A stretch of 64,000 nt of DNA from Floridanema evergladense (GTDB taxonomy: Bacteria > Cyanobacteriota > Cyanobacteriia > Cyanobacteriales > Aerosakkonemataceae), in the NCBI RefSeq assembly GCF_041929205.1, contig NZ_JBHFNT010000075.1, one strand, 5' to 3'. Position 1 is the stretch's first letter. Each line of letters begins with the position of its first letter. The notes below the pieces were generated by a model. The model was not told where the DNA came from, did not search any database, and saw only the letters and a list, made by a program, of their open reading frames with translations. Shown here piece by piece: positions 22,932 to 33,072 of this stretch. A program made the position numbers and the translations under genes.

Positions 22932-25646
22932 TTAATGCACTTTTACTGCCAAATTTGGTACTATTTCCTGCCCTTCATAAGCGGCATATTGATGAATTAG
23001 TTTGGCAACTAAACCAGTCCAACCTGTTTGGTGACTTGCACCAATACCCGCGCCGATATCGCCATGAAAGTATTCATAAAATAGAATTAAATCACGCCAA
23101 TATGGGTCTGTTTGAAATTTTTTAGTAGCTGCATAAACAGGACGTTGACCGAATGAATCTGTCTCAAATATGCGAGTTAATCGTTGAGAAATTTCGCTGG
23201 CGACTTCCCACAAATTCATAAATTTGCCGGAACCTGTAGGACATTCTATTTGAAAATTATCTCCAAAATAGTAATGAAATTTTTGCAGAGATTCTATTAG
23301 TAAATAGTTAACAGGAAACCAAATTGGGCCGCGCCAATTGGAGTTACCACCGAACAAACCGCTGCTAGATTCAGCTGGTTCGTAATTTACTCGAAATTCA
23401 TTACCGTTGACATGAAGAATGTAGGGTTTTTCTGCATGACAGCGAGAGATAGATCGAATGCCGTAAGGACTGAGAAATTCAGTTTCATCTAACATTTTTT
23501 GCAGAATGCGGCGCAGTTTTTCGGGATAGGCGATCGCTAATAATCTTCTTTCTCCCACGCCTTCCTGTCGCATACAAGCAATATTTTGTACTAAGTCAAG
23601 GCGGTTTTTAATGAACCATTCAACTCTTGCTTTAAAAGCGGGAAATTGTTTCAAGGTTTCTGATTCGATCGTTTCTACGGCAAATAAGGGAATTAAGCCC
23701 ACCATCGATCGGACTTTCAATTTAATGGAATCATTATTGGGTAAATGCAGCACATCGTAATAAAAACCATCTTCATCATCCCACAAGCTAGTTCCATCCT
23801 CGCCAATGTGATTCATTGCATCAGAAATGTAAAGAAAATGCTCAAAGAATTTAGTAGCAATATCCTCATAAACTGGGTTGTTTTTTGCTAGTTCTAGAGC
23901 AATTTCTAACATATTCAAACAATACATTCCCATCCAACTAGTGCCATCAGATTGATCGAGATAGCCTCCTGTTGGTAAAGCAGCGCTGCGATCGAACACT
24001 CCAATATTATCTAATCCCAAAAAACCGCCTTGAAAAACGTTTTTACCTTCTACATCTTTGCGGTTCACCCACCAAGTAAAATTCAGTAACAGCTTTTGAA
24101 ATACTCTTTCTAGAAATTGGCGATCGCACCTTCCCCACATCTTCTGCTCAATCTTGTAAACGCGCCAAGTTGCCCAAGCATGAACGGGTGGATTAACATC
24201 ACTAAACGACCATTCATAGGCGGGAATTTGTCCATTTGGGTGCATTAACCACTCCCGCGTCAACAAGTCAAGTTGATTCTTGGCAAACTCAGGATCTACC
24301 ATTGCTAAAGGAATGCAATGAAACGCTAAATCCCAAGCAGCGAACCAGGGATATTCCCATTTATCACACATGGAAAGAATTTCTTCACATTGGAGATGAA
24401 ACCAATCACTATTTCTACCTTTTTTATGTCCTAATGGAACAGGCGGTGTAGCTGAATCACCTTTTAGCCAAACATTAAGATCGTAATTGTAATATTGCTT
24501 GTTCCACAACATTCCAGCTAATGCTTGTCGTTGGATATTTCGCAATTCTTCATTGAGGGGATATGGTGTTATATTTTGATAGAATCGATCGGCTTCTTTT
24601 TGGCGAGTTGCAAAAATTGAGGCAAAATTATCGAAAGGTTTAGAATGTGAAACATACATTCCATTACCGTTGGTATCTAGGATAGAAGAGAGCCGTAATT
24701 GTACAGTTTGACTTTCTCCGCCTCTAATTGTTAGTAAGTAATGAGCGGCAGCTTTTGTTCCGATTTTGGCTGGATTTACAGCCTCTTTATGTCCGGCAAC
24801 AATGTAGTTATTAATGCCATCTTTTACATAAGGCGAAGCATTGGGAACACCAAACAATCTTTCGTAGTTAGTTTCATTTTCTGTGAATAGTAATTCTGGA
24901 TTTCCTAAACAGCTAAGTTCATATTTACCTAATTCTGGATGAGAGGCAATAATGGTGCTGTAATCAGCATTAATCGCTTGTAAATTTGGTTTATTTCCAT
25001 CTCTATCCCATGACCAAGTATTGCGGAACCAAAGGGTTGGTAATAAGTGTAAAGTTTTGGTTTCTAATCCTCGGTTAGCGATCGTAATTTTAATTAAAAT
25101 ATCTTCCGGCGACTCTTTGGCATACTCTACAAATACATCAAAATAGCGATTCTCATCAAATACGCCAGTATCCAACAATTCAAATTCTAATTCATGACGA
25201 CTACGACGGTGATTTTCTGCTACTAATTCCTCATAAGGAAAAGCTGATTGGGGATATTTGTACAAGGCTTTCATGTAGGAATGAGTTGGCGTACTATCCA
25301 AGTAAAAATAATAATCTTTGACATCTTCGCCATGATTTCCTTCGTTCCCTGTCAGTCCAAAAATGCGCTCTTTAAGGATTGGATCTGCACCATTCCAAAG
25401 CGCGATCGCAAAACATAACAATTGCTGACGATCGGAAATTCCGGCAATTCCATCTTCACCCCAACGATAGGCACGCGATCGAGCTTGATCGTGGGTAAAA
25501 TAATCCCAAGCACCGCCATCAGCGCTGTAATCTTCCCGCACTGTTCCCCACTGTCTCTCGCTTAAATAAGGTCCCCATTTTTTCCAGTCTGCTGTTTGCA
25601 TCCGAGTTGCTTCTAAGCGAGTTACTTCTGGTGTTTGCTCGGTCAT
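22932..25646 (-). CDS. GH63-like glucosidase / mannosylglycerate-hydrolase-like protein
   Basis: 904 residues. The C-terminal two thirds is an (alpha/alpha)6 glycoside hydrolase domain of the GH63 / MGH1-like type: FAAWDLAFHCIPLAMVDPEF, DQSDGTSWMGMYCLNMLEIA, and NSNWRGPIWFPVNYLLIE are typical blocks. No signal peptide, so it is cytoplasmic. Many cyanobacteria carry this long version; the natural substrate is not established, with alpha-glucosides or compatible solutes such as glucosylglycerate possible. Transcribed divergently from the SDR gene at 25951. Confidence 0.85.
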   Translation of the reverse strand: MTEQTPEVTRLEATRMQTADWKKWGPYLSERQWGTVREDYSADGGAWDYFTHDQARSRAYRWGEDGIAGISDRQQLLCFAIALWNGADPILKERIFGLTGNEGNHGEDVKDYYFYLDSTPTHSYMKALYKYPQSAFPYEELVAENHRRSRHELEFELLDTGVFDENRYFDVFVEYAKESPEDILIKITIANRGLETKTLHLLPTLWFRNTWSWDRDGNKPNLQAINADYSTIIASHPELGKYELSCLGNPELLFTENETNYERLFGVPNASPYVKDGINNYIVAGHKEAVNPAKIGTKAAAHYLLTIRGGESQTVQLRLSSILDTNGNGMYVSHSKPFDNFASIFATRQKEADRFYQNITPYPLNEELRNIQRQALAGMLWNKQYYNYDLNVWLKGDSATPPVPLGHKKGRNSDWFHLQCEEILSMCDKWEYPWFAAWDLAFHCIPLAMVDPEFAKNQLDLLTREWLMHPNGQIPAYEWSFSDVNPPVHAWATWRVYKIEQKMWGRCDRQFLERVFQKLLLNFTWWVNRKDVEGKNVFQGGFLGLDNIGVFDRSAALPTGGYLDQSDGTSWMGMYCLNMLEIALELAKNNPVYEDIATKFFEHFLYISDAMNHIGEDGTSLWDDEDGFYYDVLHLPNNDSIKLKVRSMVGLIPLFAVETIESETLKQFPAFKARVEWFIKNRLDLVQNIACMRQEGVGERRLLAIAYPEKLRRILQKMLDETEFLSPYGIRSISRCHAEKPYILHVNGNEFRVNYEPAESSSGLFGGNSNWRGPIWFPVNYLLIESLQKFHYYFGDNFQIECPTGSGKFMNLWEVASEISQRLTRIFETDSFGQRPVYAATKKFQTDPYWRDLILFYEYFHGDIGAGIGASHQTGWTGLVAKLIHQYAAYEGQEIVPNLAVKVH

Positions 25647-25950
25647 AGTTTTATTCTCCTAATCGGGTTATCTTAAAATATGGTTGGGAAAAATGCGATC
25701 GGACTGAGAGTAAACTGAAAAATTGATTAATAATCTGGTTAGATTTTATTAAATAATCGGCAAGCTTTTAAAGCAAGAGTTTAAATTTAATATACTTTAC
25801 TTGTCAGAAAACTACTATAAATTTTCCCTGAGAATTAGCTGAGAGTTTTTCATAAATCTATTAACCTAGTCTTTAGCATTGCTCAGTTTCCTCTCACTCT
25901 TATAGTAGCTAACTAAATTAAAATACTTTTAGTAACAAGGAGAAAAACAA
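25647..25950. promoter_or_regulatory. Divergent promoter region, GH63 and SDR
   Basis: An AT-rich gap of 304 bp between two divergent genes. AAGGAG (25938-25943) is the ribosome binding site of the SDR. Promoters for both genes must lie here but no consensus pair is convincing. No gene or repeat seen. Confidence 0.45.
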
Positions 25951-26754
25951 ATGAAACTGAAAGGTAAAGTAGCGCTAGTTACTGGTAGCAGTCAAGGAAT
26001 TGGACAAGCGATCGCCATTCGTTTAGCTGAAGAAGGAGCTAAAGTTGTAATTAATTATCGCTCAAATCCTGCGGGTGCGGAAGAAACTTTATCTAAAGTT
26101 CAAGCCGCAGGTGGAGATTGCGTTCTTGTTGAAGGATTCTGCGATAACGATCGAGGTTATAGTGTCGGCGCAGATTTAGGAATGATTGATGATGTACGTC
26201 GATTAATTGCAGAAGGAATTAAACACTTCGGTCAATTAGATATTTTAGTAAATAATGCCGGAATTGAAAAACACGCAGCTTTTTGGGAAGTTAGCGAAGC
26301 GGATTATGAAGCGGTAATGAATGTCAATTTAAAAGGCGTATTTTTTGCTACCCAAGCAATGGTAAAACACTTAATAGAAACTCAACGAACTGGCAAAATT
26401 ATTAATGTTAGTTCGGTTCATGAAGAATTACCATTTCCTAATTTTACTGCCTATTGTGTCAGTAAAGGTGGCTTAAAAATGCTGACTCGTAATTTAGCAG
26501 TAGAACTAGGGCCTTTGGGTATTACAATTAACAACGTAGCACCGGGAGCTATCGAAACACCAATCAATACTAAACTGTTAAACGATCCGCAAAAATTAGG
26601 TGCTTTACTGCAAAATATTCCCCTCAATCGATTAGGACAACCTCAAGATGTTGCTTCTTTAGTTGCATTTTTATCGTCTTCTGATGCAGATTACATTACA
26701 GGCTCTACTTTCTTTGTTGATGGCGGATTACTGTGGAATTATCACGAACAATAG
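25951..26754 (+). CDS. Short-chain dehydrogenase, glucose-1-dehydrogenase-like
   Basis: 267 residues, classical SDR. The cofactor motif TGSSQGIG (residues 11-18), NNAG (near 99), catalytic Ser in NVSSVHE and YxxxK in AYCVSKGG are all present; the C-terminus FVDGGLLWNYHEQ is typical of glucose 1-dehydrogenase-like members. An insert near residues 62-75 (GFCDNDRGYSVGADLG) lengthens the region between strands 3 and 4. NAD(P)-dependent oxidation of a sugar or polyol is likely, but the substrate is not proven. AAGGAG precedes the ATG. Confidence 0.9.
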   Translation: MKLKGKVALVTGSSQGIGQAIAIRLAEEGAKVVINYRSNPAGAEETLSKVQAAGGDCVLVEGFCDNDRGYSVGADLGMIDDVRRLIAEGIKHFGQLDILVNNAGIEKHAAFWEVSEADYEAVMNVNLKGVFFATQAMVKHLIETQRTGKIINVSSVHEELPFPNFTAYCVSKGGLKMLTRNLAVELGPLGITINNVAPGAIETPINTKLLNDPQKLGALLQNIPLNRLGQPQDVASLVAFLSSSDADYITGSTFFVDGGLLWNYHEQ

Positions 26755-26801
26755 ATGTTATTAAACAGGTGCTTGAAATAGGGCATAACCTGTTTGCATA
26801 A

Positions 26802-26894
26802 CGCAGTATTTTAGTAGCAATTACGGGAATTGATGGTTGTGGAAAAGCTAATTTTCCCACTCCGCGATCGGCGAGCGATCCAATTTGTAGCTGA
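26802..26894 (+). pseudogene. Remnant of a P-loop kinase gene
   Basis: The frame reads RSILVAITGIDGCGKANFP, a Walker A loop like those opening uridine-kinase-type proteins, then runs into a stop at 26892-26894. A stop precedes it, and no start or further domain follows. It is best seen as a gene fragment in the gap between the SDR and the GAF kinase. Confidence 0.5.
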
Positions 26895-27044
26895 TTTTGC
26901 AGAAGAAACAGCTACAAGTTTTTGTAACGATCCGCGCTTAAATGCTTAAGTGTGAACTTTACAAACCATAAAGATATTGCAAAAAAACCGCATAAACCAG
27001 AAATTATTAGTAAAATTTTTATTTAATTTCTGGTTATTAACTTT

Positions 27045-29234
27045 ATGACAGATCCGCAAGCTCGAGCTTCTGCTGAGACAACAGCCAGTAGCAGTGTAAT
27101 AGAAGCCGTAGATTTAGACAGCTTGATGAAAGCTGCACAAGCTCTCTCTAGTGAAATTGTACTGAGTAAATTGTTGGTTAAAGTAATAACTGTTTTAATA
27201 GAAAACTCTGGAGCAGAAAAAGGATGCTTGATATTAGAAACAAACGGTCAATTACAGCTAAAAGCAGAAGGAACTTTAGACCCTGGTATCGCTTCAGTTA
27301 TCCCAGGAATTCTGGTTGATAGTGAAGCCGGGAAAGAGCGAGTTGCTTTAGCGATCGTCAATTATGTAGTTCGCACAAAAAAAAGCATCGTGCTTAATAA
27401 CGCTGCTCGGGAATCGCAATTTAATCGCGATTCTTACTTTTTAAAACACCAACCAAAATCTATTCTTTGTACGCCGTTAATCGATCGAGAAAAGTTTTTG
27501 GGTATTCTGTATTTAGAAAACAACTCAACAACAAATGCTTTTCCAGAAGCAAGGCGAAAAACTTTACAATTTCTGTTAACTCAAGCAGCAATTTCTATTA
27601 ACAATGCTCAACTTTACCATCGATTAGAACAAAGAATGGAACAGCGAACAATAGAACTTACCCAAACCAACGATCGCCTACAAGCAGAAATAGTAGAACG
27701 TCAACTTTCAGAGCAAGCATTAAAACTCATTGTAGAGGGAACTTCTTCAGTAACCGGAGAAGATTTTTTTCGTTCCTTAGTGCATTCATTAGCTCAAGCT
27801 TTAAATGTGCGTTATGCCTTTATTAGCGGGTGTGTAGATCCTTCTAACAAGCGGGTGCGTACTTTTGCTTTTTGGCATGGAAATAATTTTGGCGAAAACT
27901 TTGAATATGATTTGTCTGGTACTCCTTGCGAGCAAGTTTTTAATAGTAAAGGATGCGTATTTTACCCAGAAAAAATCCAATTATTATTTCCTGATGAAGA
28001 AGGTTTAGTAGATTGGCAAGCTGAAAGTTATTTAGGAATTGCTTTGCTAGATTCATCGGACGAAATTCTCGGACATTTAGCGGTTTTAGATGACAAACCA
28101 ATGAAAAATAAGCTCCGCAATCAAATGACTTTGGAAATTTTTGCGGTGCGTGCATCCACAGAAATGGAACGCAGACAAGCGGAAGTTGCGCTGCAAATGT
28201 CTGAAGAAAAATTCTCGAAAGCTTTCCGTTCTTCCCCTGATGCGATTATTCTTAGTACATTAAATGATGGTCGTTTTATTGAAGTAAATGAAAGCTGTTT
28301 GCGAATGTTTGGTTATAGTCAAGAAGAGATGATTGGCAATACTGCACTTGATTTAGGAATTTGGGCGAGAGCAGAAGATCGCGATCGCGTTGTACATATA
28401 CTGCAAGAAAAAGGTAGTTGTTCTCAAGCCGAATTTTTATTTCGGAGAAAGTCCAAAGAAGTTTTTCCCGGACTTTATGCAGCTGAAATGTTTTATTTAG
28501 AAACTGAGCCATATTTGTTATCAGTTGTCACCGATATTACGGCGTTGAAGCAAGCAGAGAAAGCATTGGAACGATTAGCAGAAATTGGTGAATTAGCAGC
28601 GATGATTGTTCATGAAGTCAGAAATCCTTTTACAACTATTTTAATGGCATTAAATTCTTTTAAACGACTTCAGCTTGACGAGAGATTTCAAGAGTATCTT
28701 TCTCTGGCTTTAGATGAATCAGACCGCTTGCAACGGTTGCTAAATCAAATACTTCTTTATGCTAGACCACAAACGCTTCAGCGATCGAACTTAGAGTTAA
28801 ATAACTTAATTTCTGAAGTATTAACTTCTCTACAAAACCTTTCTGTTGCTTCCGAGAAACGAGTAATTTTTCTTCCTATTATTCAACCAATTCAAGTCTC
28901 AGCAGACAAAGATAAGTTAAAGCAAGTTTTAATCAATTTAGTGATGAATGCTTACGAAGCTATAAACGAAGGAGAAACGATTATAATTCAAGTTCAAGAA
29001 ATAGAAAATGACCGAGTTTTTATTAAAATTCATAATGGTGGTTCGCCAATTTCCGAAGATATTTTACCTCAATTAACCAAGCCTTTCTTTACGACAAAAC
29101 CTAATGGAAATGGTTTAGGATTAGCCATTGTTAAGCGAATTATTGAAGCTCATGGCGGTAATTTACAAATTGAGTCATCAGCTATTACTGGAACTTTAGT
29201 AAAAGTAGATTTACCTTTAGTTAGATTCCTTTAA
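27045..29234 (+). CDS. GAF-GAF-PAS histidine kinase
   Basis: A soluble 729-residue sensor. Order: GAF 1 (about 40-190, with GCLIL and SILCTPLID), short coiled coil, GAF 2 (about 230-370), PAS (about 385-500; SPDAIILSTLNDGRFIEVN), HisKA with His in AMIVHEVRNPFTTIL, and a complete HATPase (N-box NLVMNAYEAIN, G2 GNGLGLAI). The N-box/ HEVRNP form is like NtrB-type kinases. No Cys-His bilin site is obvious in the GAFs. Its stop overlaps the convergent EamA gene by 14 bases. No regulator is adjacent. Confidence 0.92.
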   Translation: MTDPQARASAETTASSSVIEAVDLDSLMKAAQALSSEIVLSKLLVKVITVLIENSGAEKGCLILETNGQLQLKAEGTLDPGIASVIPGILVDSEAGKERVALAIVNYVVRTKKSIVLNNAARESQFNRDSYFLKHQPKSILCTPLIDREKFLGILYLENNSTTNAFPEARRKTLQFLLTQAAISINNAQLYHRLEQRMEQRTIELTQTNDRLQAEIVERQLSEQALKLIVEGTSSVTGEDFFRSLVHSLAQALNVRYAFISGCVDPSNKRVRTFAFWHGNNFGENFEYDLSGTPCEQVFNSKGCVFYPEKIQLLFPDEEGLVDWQAESYLGIALLDSSDEILGHLAVLDDKPMKNKLRNQMTLEIFAVRASTEMERRQAEVALQMSEEKFSKAFRSSPDAIILSTLNDGRFIEVNESCLRMFGYSQEEMIGNTALDLGIWARAEDRDRVVHILQEKGSCSQAEFLFRRKSKEVFPGLYAAEMFYLETEPYLLSVVTDITALKQAEKALERLAEIGELAAMIVHEVRNPFTTILMALNSFKRLQLDERFQEYLSLALDESDRLQRLLNQILLYARPQTLQRSNLELNNLISEVLTSLQNLSVASEKRVIFLPIIQPIQVSADKDKLKQVLINLVMNAYEAINEGETIIIQVQEIENDRVFIKIHNGGSPISEDILPQLTKPFFTTKPNGNGLGLAIVKRIIEAHGGNLQIESSAITGTLVKVDLPLVRFL

Positions 29235-30303
29235 AACCAATTTTTGCGTCCATTTCTTGCATTGAATCAGGCTTACTAACACGCTTTTGGGGAGAAGTTT
29301 TTTTCCAAATTCCTATTTGGGTTAACAACAATCCAGCAATAATTACAATCCCACCAATGTAATGAGCGATCGTCAATTTTTCACCTAAAATTAAAGTAGC
29401 TGCTACAATTCCCGCGATCGGACTAACAGAGTTAACTAAAGATGCTTCTGAGATAGTAATAGATTTCAAACCTTTAAATAGGAAAAATTGACCAACTGCA
29501 ACAATCAAGATTCCATAAAGTAGCATCCATTGCCAAAGAAACGGAGAAAATGCTTCAGCAAAGTGATGACTACCATAAAGTACATTCGCTAAAATAAAAA
29601 ATACAATTGTTCCTACTAATAGCCGAAAGTTTATGTAAATTCCTAAAGAAATATGTTTGAGTTTAGCCTTAGTAATAATTGTTGCGATCACACCTGCTAC
29701 AACCGCCAATAACGTTAAAATTTCACCTGTTCCTAAACCCATAAATCCTGATAGCAAATAATTATTTTGTACGCCGGATAAACTAAATGTTAACACCACA
29801 CCAACTAAAGAGATAAAAGTGCCAATAATTTCTAAACGATTGATGCGATCGCCCAATATTAAAACTGAAAGTGCTAAAATTAAAGGTGGCTCAACCCGTC
29901 CGATAATAATCACATTACTGACCATCGTTTTAGACAGTGCAGTAAAAATAAATGCCGGAGCTAAAGCACCTGATAAAATAGCTACTATAAGCAAGAAAAA
30001 CCATTCTTGACGAGAGATTTTCCGTAATTTCTGCCAATTAAATTCACGGTAAAAACCCGGAATTAAAACTAACAAAGCACATAAATTACTAACAAACAAT
30101 ACATTACATAAAGAAATAGGATTTCTACCTTCTACTAAGTGCTGAGCACCAATATCTGTTAGTTTTCGTACAATTGAATTAGATGCTGCAAACATAATTA
30201 CAGCAATTAATAAATAAAGTTGTCCGGGAATTTTTCTGGTATATTGCATAGATTGAGAGTAAGTAAACTTACTTAGGCGTAGCAATTTGAGAGTTTCCTG
30301 CAT
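29221..30303 (-). CDS. EamA/DMT-family transporter
   Basis: A membrane protein of up to 360 residues with about ten hydrophobic segments in two EamA repeats (VIMFAASNSIVRKL; ASLVNSVSPIAGIVAATLILGEKLT is the hallmark of the second). Family members export metabolites such as amino acids; the substrate here is unknown. The long frame overlaps the SRPBCC gene upstream by 35 bases. A later ATG at 30249 (MQYTRKIPGQ) would remove the overlap and start directly before the first membrane helix, so it is an equally good start. Confidence 0.88.
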   Translation of the reverse strand: MQETLKLLRLSKFTYSQSMQYTRKIPGQLYLLIAVIMFAASNSIVRKLTDIGAQHLVEGRNPISLCNVLFVSNLCALLVLIPGFYREFNWQKLRKISRQEWFFLLIVAILSGALAPAFIFTALSKTMVSNVIIIGRVEPPLILALSVLILGDRINRLEIIGTFISLVGVVLTFSLSGVQNNYLLSGFMGLGTGEILTLLAVVAGVIATIITKAKLKHISLGIYINFRLLVGTIVFFILANVLYGSHHFAEAFSPFLWQWMLLYGILIVAVGQFFLFKGLKSITISEASLVNSVSPIAGIVAATLILGEKLTIAHYIGGIVIIAGLLLTQIGIWKKTSPQKRVSKPDSMQEMDAKIGFKGI

Positions 30304-30787
30304 AAATTATATCCAAACGCTGACGAATTGCTGAAAAATTTATAGGTAATAAACGATTTAATTGTCGCTCCAAAAGTGCGATCGGCATAGTCAACTTCGG
30401 AACAATTTCCGCCGAATAAGAAAGTAAAGTTTGATTCTTTTTTTGCTCAACTTCTTCCAATCGCCATTGACCAGAATAAGATTGCAAATCTCCCTCAACC
30501 ATTTGAGTGTCTATGGCATAAGGGAAATTTTCGACAACTTCCAAAACTGTTCGCAAAGAAAAGGGAAAATTAAGTATTTCACAAAAACCAACTAATTCTA
30601 ACAGAAAATTGCTTTCTGAATTGGAGATGCGATTACTTTTAACTAAATTTGGAATAAATTCACTAAGCGTGTCATAACTCGTGATTACTTGCCAAACTTG
30701 CTCCCTAGAATAAGGAATTAGCATTTCAACGGATAGATAACGTTTGTATCTTTGCCCTTTTTTTATTGAAAATTTGATATCTTCCAT
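30269..30787 (-). CDS. SRPBCC (START-like) protein
   Basis: 172 residues. VEMLIPYSREQVWQVITSYD and FIPNLVKSNRI are the usual first helix and loop of polyketide-cyclase/RatA-like SRPBCC proteins; SAEIVPKLTMPIALLERQL is the C-terminal helix. Cyanobacteria contain several of these with uncharacterised lipid or pigment ligands. It lies upstream of the EamA transporter with overlap or close spacing, so the two are probably co-transcribed. Confidence 0.82.
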   Translation of the reverse strand: MEDIKFSIKKGQRYKRYLSVEMLIPYSREQVWQVITSYDTLSEFIPNLVKSNRISNSESNFLLELVGFCEILNFPFSLRTVLEVVENFPYAIDTQMVEGDLQSYSGQWRLEEVEQKKNQTLLSYSAEIVPKLTMPIALLERQLNRLLPINFSAIRQRLDIIYAGNSQIATPK

Positions 30788-30984
30788 TGCCCTACCCTAG
30801 AAGCTCTCAAATGATTAACTTTAATCTTAAGTAGCTAAACTGAATTTTTGCTGAGAGTAACGTGAAACTTACCTCTAAAAATCAAGGCAAATTTTCAGGG
30901 AAGCTTTAGCTGTTAATCACTCAAGTTGTAAGACTAGGAGTAATACTGATAGCAATTCACCTAAACAATTACTTTAATTGCCTT

Positions 30985-32406
30985 ATGCAACAAACATCTT
31001 ATCCTACAGTTATATTAGGTGGTGGTTTTGTGGGATTATTCACTGCACTCCATTTAAGCCATCAAAACTACTCGCAACCTATAGTTTTAATTGAGCAACG
31101 CGATCGCTTTAGTTTCAAACCATTGTTATACGAATTACTCAGTGGCGAACTGCACAGCGAACAAGTTTATCCCCGCTACAAAGAACTTTTAGCAGGTAGT
31201 AAAATTAGCTTTATCCAAGCTAACGTACAATCAATTAACTTGGTAGAACGTAGCGTTACTGTTGCATCTGGTGAATCGATAAATTATAGTAAATTAGTGT
31301 TAGCATTAGGCGGAAAAACTAACTATTTCAACACGCCTGGAGCAGCAGATTATGCCATGTCATTTACTTCGGGTGAAGAAGCGATCGCACTTCGCAAACA
31401 CCTCCGTTCTCGCCTACAATTAGCAATACAAACTCAAGACCCAAAATCCCGTCGCCTATTACTAACTGTAGCCATTATTGGCGCAGGGCCAGCCGGAATC
31501 GAACTTGCTTGCACATTAGCAGATTTACTACCAATTTGGTATGACGAATTAGGCGGTAATGCTGATGAAATTAAAGTAGTTTTAGTCAACCGTAGTCGGG
31601 AACTTTTAAAAGGAGATGTTAACAGTCATTTGCGCTGTACAGTCCTGCGTGCCCTAAAAAATCGTGCCATTCCCGTCGATTTTTTGTTTGATGCAGCTGT
31701 AACAGCCATTAAACCCGAAGCGATCGAATATCGCCAACAGGAACAAACCCAAATTTTACCAGCTGGAACAATTGCCTGGACAGCCGGAACTGCTCCCAAT
31801 CCGCTGTTGATGAGTTTATCAGTTTCCCCTGAAAAGCGCGACAAACGAGGACGCTTGATCGTTACGCCAACCTTACAACTGCCAGATTTTCCCGAAGTGT
31901 TTGCCGCAGGAGATTGTGCGACAGAAACTGAAAATCCCCAACCTTCTACGGCACAGGTTGCTTATCAACAGGGACGTGCGATCGCCAACAACCTCAAACG
32001 CTTGTCAGAAGGGAAACCCACCGTTCCCGCAACAGTCAACCTGCGTGGCACCTTAATGAAACTAGGGCTTAACGAAGGAGTCGCCAACCTGTTCAACAAA
32101 GTCCAAATCAAAGGTCAACCCGGTCATTTGATCCGCGAAGCAACTTACCTAGAACTCCTGCCAACACCCACCCACAACCTGAAAATCACAGCCGAATGGC
32201 TCACTGACGAACTATTCCAACGTCATCGACCCTTTACTTACGCCCAACTCGGACAAACTCCTTGGCTTTCTGGCGTTGCCACCCTTGCAGCTGGGCTAAT
32301 TTTAGCCACACCTCTGGCTTGGCGTGCTGCTCAACCAAAGCAATTTCAACAAACTCTCGGTTGGACAGGCGTGCCTACATTGCTCGATCGACTTGTAACC
32401 AAGTAA
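30985..32406 (+). CDS. Type II NAD(P)H dehydrogenase (NDH-2)
   Basis: 473 residues of flavoprotein. The FAD motif is GGGFVGLFTALHL (12-24), the NAD(P)H motif is AIIGAGPAGIELA (about 164-176), and the second FAD contact is VFAAGDCA. The C-terminal 70 residues contain an amphipathic or membrane helix (VATLAAGLILATPLAW). Such enzymes pass electrons from NAD(P)H to quinone without proton pumping, and in cyanobacteria may also sense redox state. It heads a plus-strand row with DoxX and GMC2, next to oxidase genes, consistent with a quinone-linked chain. Confidence 0.9.
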   Translation: MQQTSYPTVILGGGFVGLFTALHLSHQNYSQPIVLIEQRDRFSFKPLLYELLSGELHSEQVYPRYKELLAGSKISFIQANVQSINLVERSVTVASGESINYSKLVLALGGKTNYFNTPGAADYAMSFTSGEEAIALRKHLRSRLQLAIQTQDPKSRRLLLTVAIIGAGPAGIELACTLADLLPIWYDELGGNADEIKVVLVNRSRELLKGDVNSHLRCTVLRALKNRAIPVDFLFDAAVTAIKPEAIEYRQQEQTQILPAGTIAWTAGTAPNPLLMSLSVSPEKRDKRGRLIVTPTLQLPDFPEVFAAGDCATETENPQPSTAQVAYQQGRAIANNLKRLSEGKPTVPATVNLRGTLMKLGLNEGVANLFNKVQIKGQPGHLIREATYLELLPTPTHNLKITAEWLTDELFQRHRPFTYAQLGQTPWLSGVATLAAGLILATPLAWRAAQPKQFQQTLGWTGVPTLLDRLVTK

Positions 32407-32475
32407 TAAAAGTTGCATCAAAAAATCCCAAATTCACACTTGTTACACGCTAATTAATTATTAGGAGATTCAGCC

Positions 32476-32985
32476 ATGAAATACTTATTCAACCTGCAAC
32501 TAGCTGTTACCGTTAATCGCTTCATCTTGGGTTTTTTCTTCTTTCTTTCTGGCATTGCTAATTATTTGAATTTTAATGTGAAAGACGGTTTTTACCAAAC
32601 AGTTTTAACGCAAAAGCTGCAAATGATCGGCCCAGGAATTCCTCCCGGTTGGGAAGGTGTCGGCCCATTACCTGGGTTGATTGCTATTCCCTACGCTTGG
32701 TTATTACCTTTAGCAGAAATTGTTGTAGGTGCCTTATTTGCTCTTAATTATTGGGTGCGCTGGACAGGAATTTTATTAATCTTAATGACATTCAGCATCA
32801 TATTAGCATTCGGCATTATTCCTGCGGGCAGCTTGTTTCCCAACGGAGCAGAAAGCTTCAACAAAAACATCTTGTTCATGACCTTAATTTGGGTGTGCAT
32901 TGCTTACGAAGCTTACGAAAGAAAAATGAGTCGTCGCCGCGCTCAATCAACTGAACTCTCATTAACTCCTTCTAACAATGATTGA
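32476..32985 (+). CDS. DoxX-family membrane protein
   Basis: 169 residues with four membrane helices (about 12-30, 68-90, 95-115, 130-150). Glycine- and proline-rich loop LQMIGPGIPPGWEGVGPLPG separates helices 1 and 2. DoxX proteins accompany quinone-linked oxidoreductases, first known as a subunit of archaeal thiosulfate:quinone oxidoreductase. AGGAG precedes the ATG. It lies between NDH-2 (69 bases) and GMC2 (87 bases) on the same strand. An electron-transport role is suggested by context only. Confidence 0.8.
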   Translation: MKYLFNLQLAVTVNRFILGFFFFLSGIANYLNFNVKDGFYQTVLTQKLQMIGPGIPPGWEGVGPLPGLIAIPYAWLLPLAEIVVGALFALNYWVRWTGILLILMTFSIILAFGIIPAGSLFPNGAESFNKNILFMTLIWVCIAYEAYERKMSRRRAQSTELSLTPSNND

Positions 32986-33002
32986 GCCAAATTAATTTGA
33001 AT

Positions 33003-33032
33003 TGAACCGCAAAGAGCATCCTTTGCGGTTCA
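33003..33032 (+). terminator. Hairpin between doxX and GMC2
   Basis: Perfect 12-bp stem TGAACCGCAAAG / CTTTGCGGTTCA with a six-base loop. It is followed by ATTAAAAAAATC rather than a T run, so it may be an attenuator or RNA-stability element more than a strong terminator. Confidence 0.45.
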
Positions 33033-33072
33033 TTAAAAAAATCTCTTCTTATTACTTCTAGGAGAATATTTC

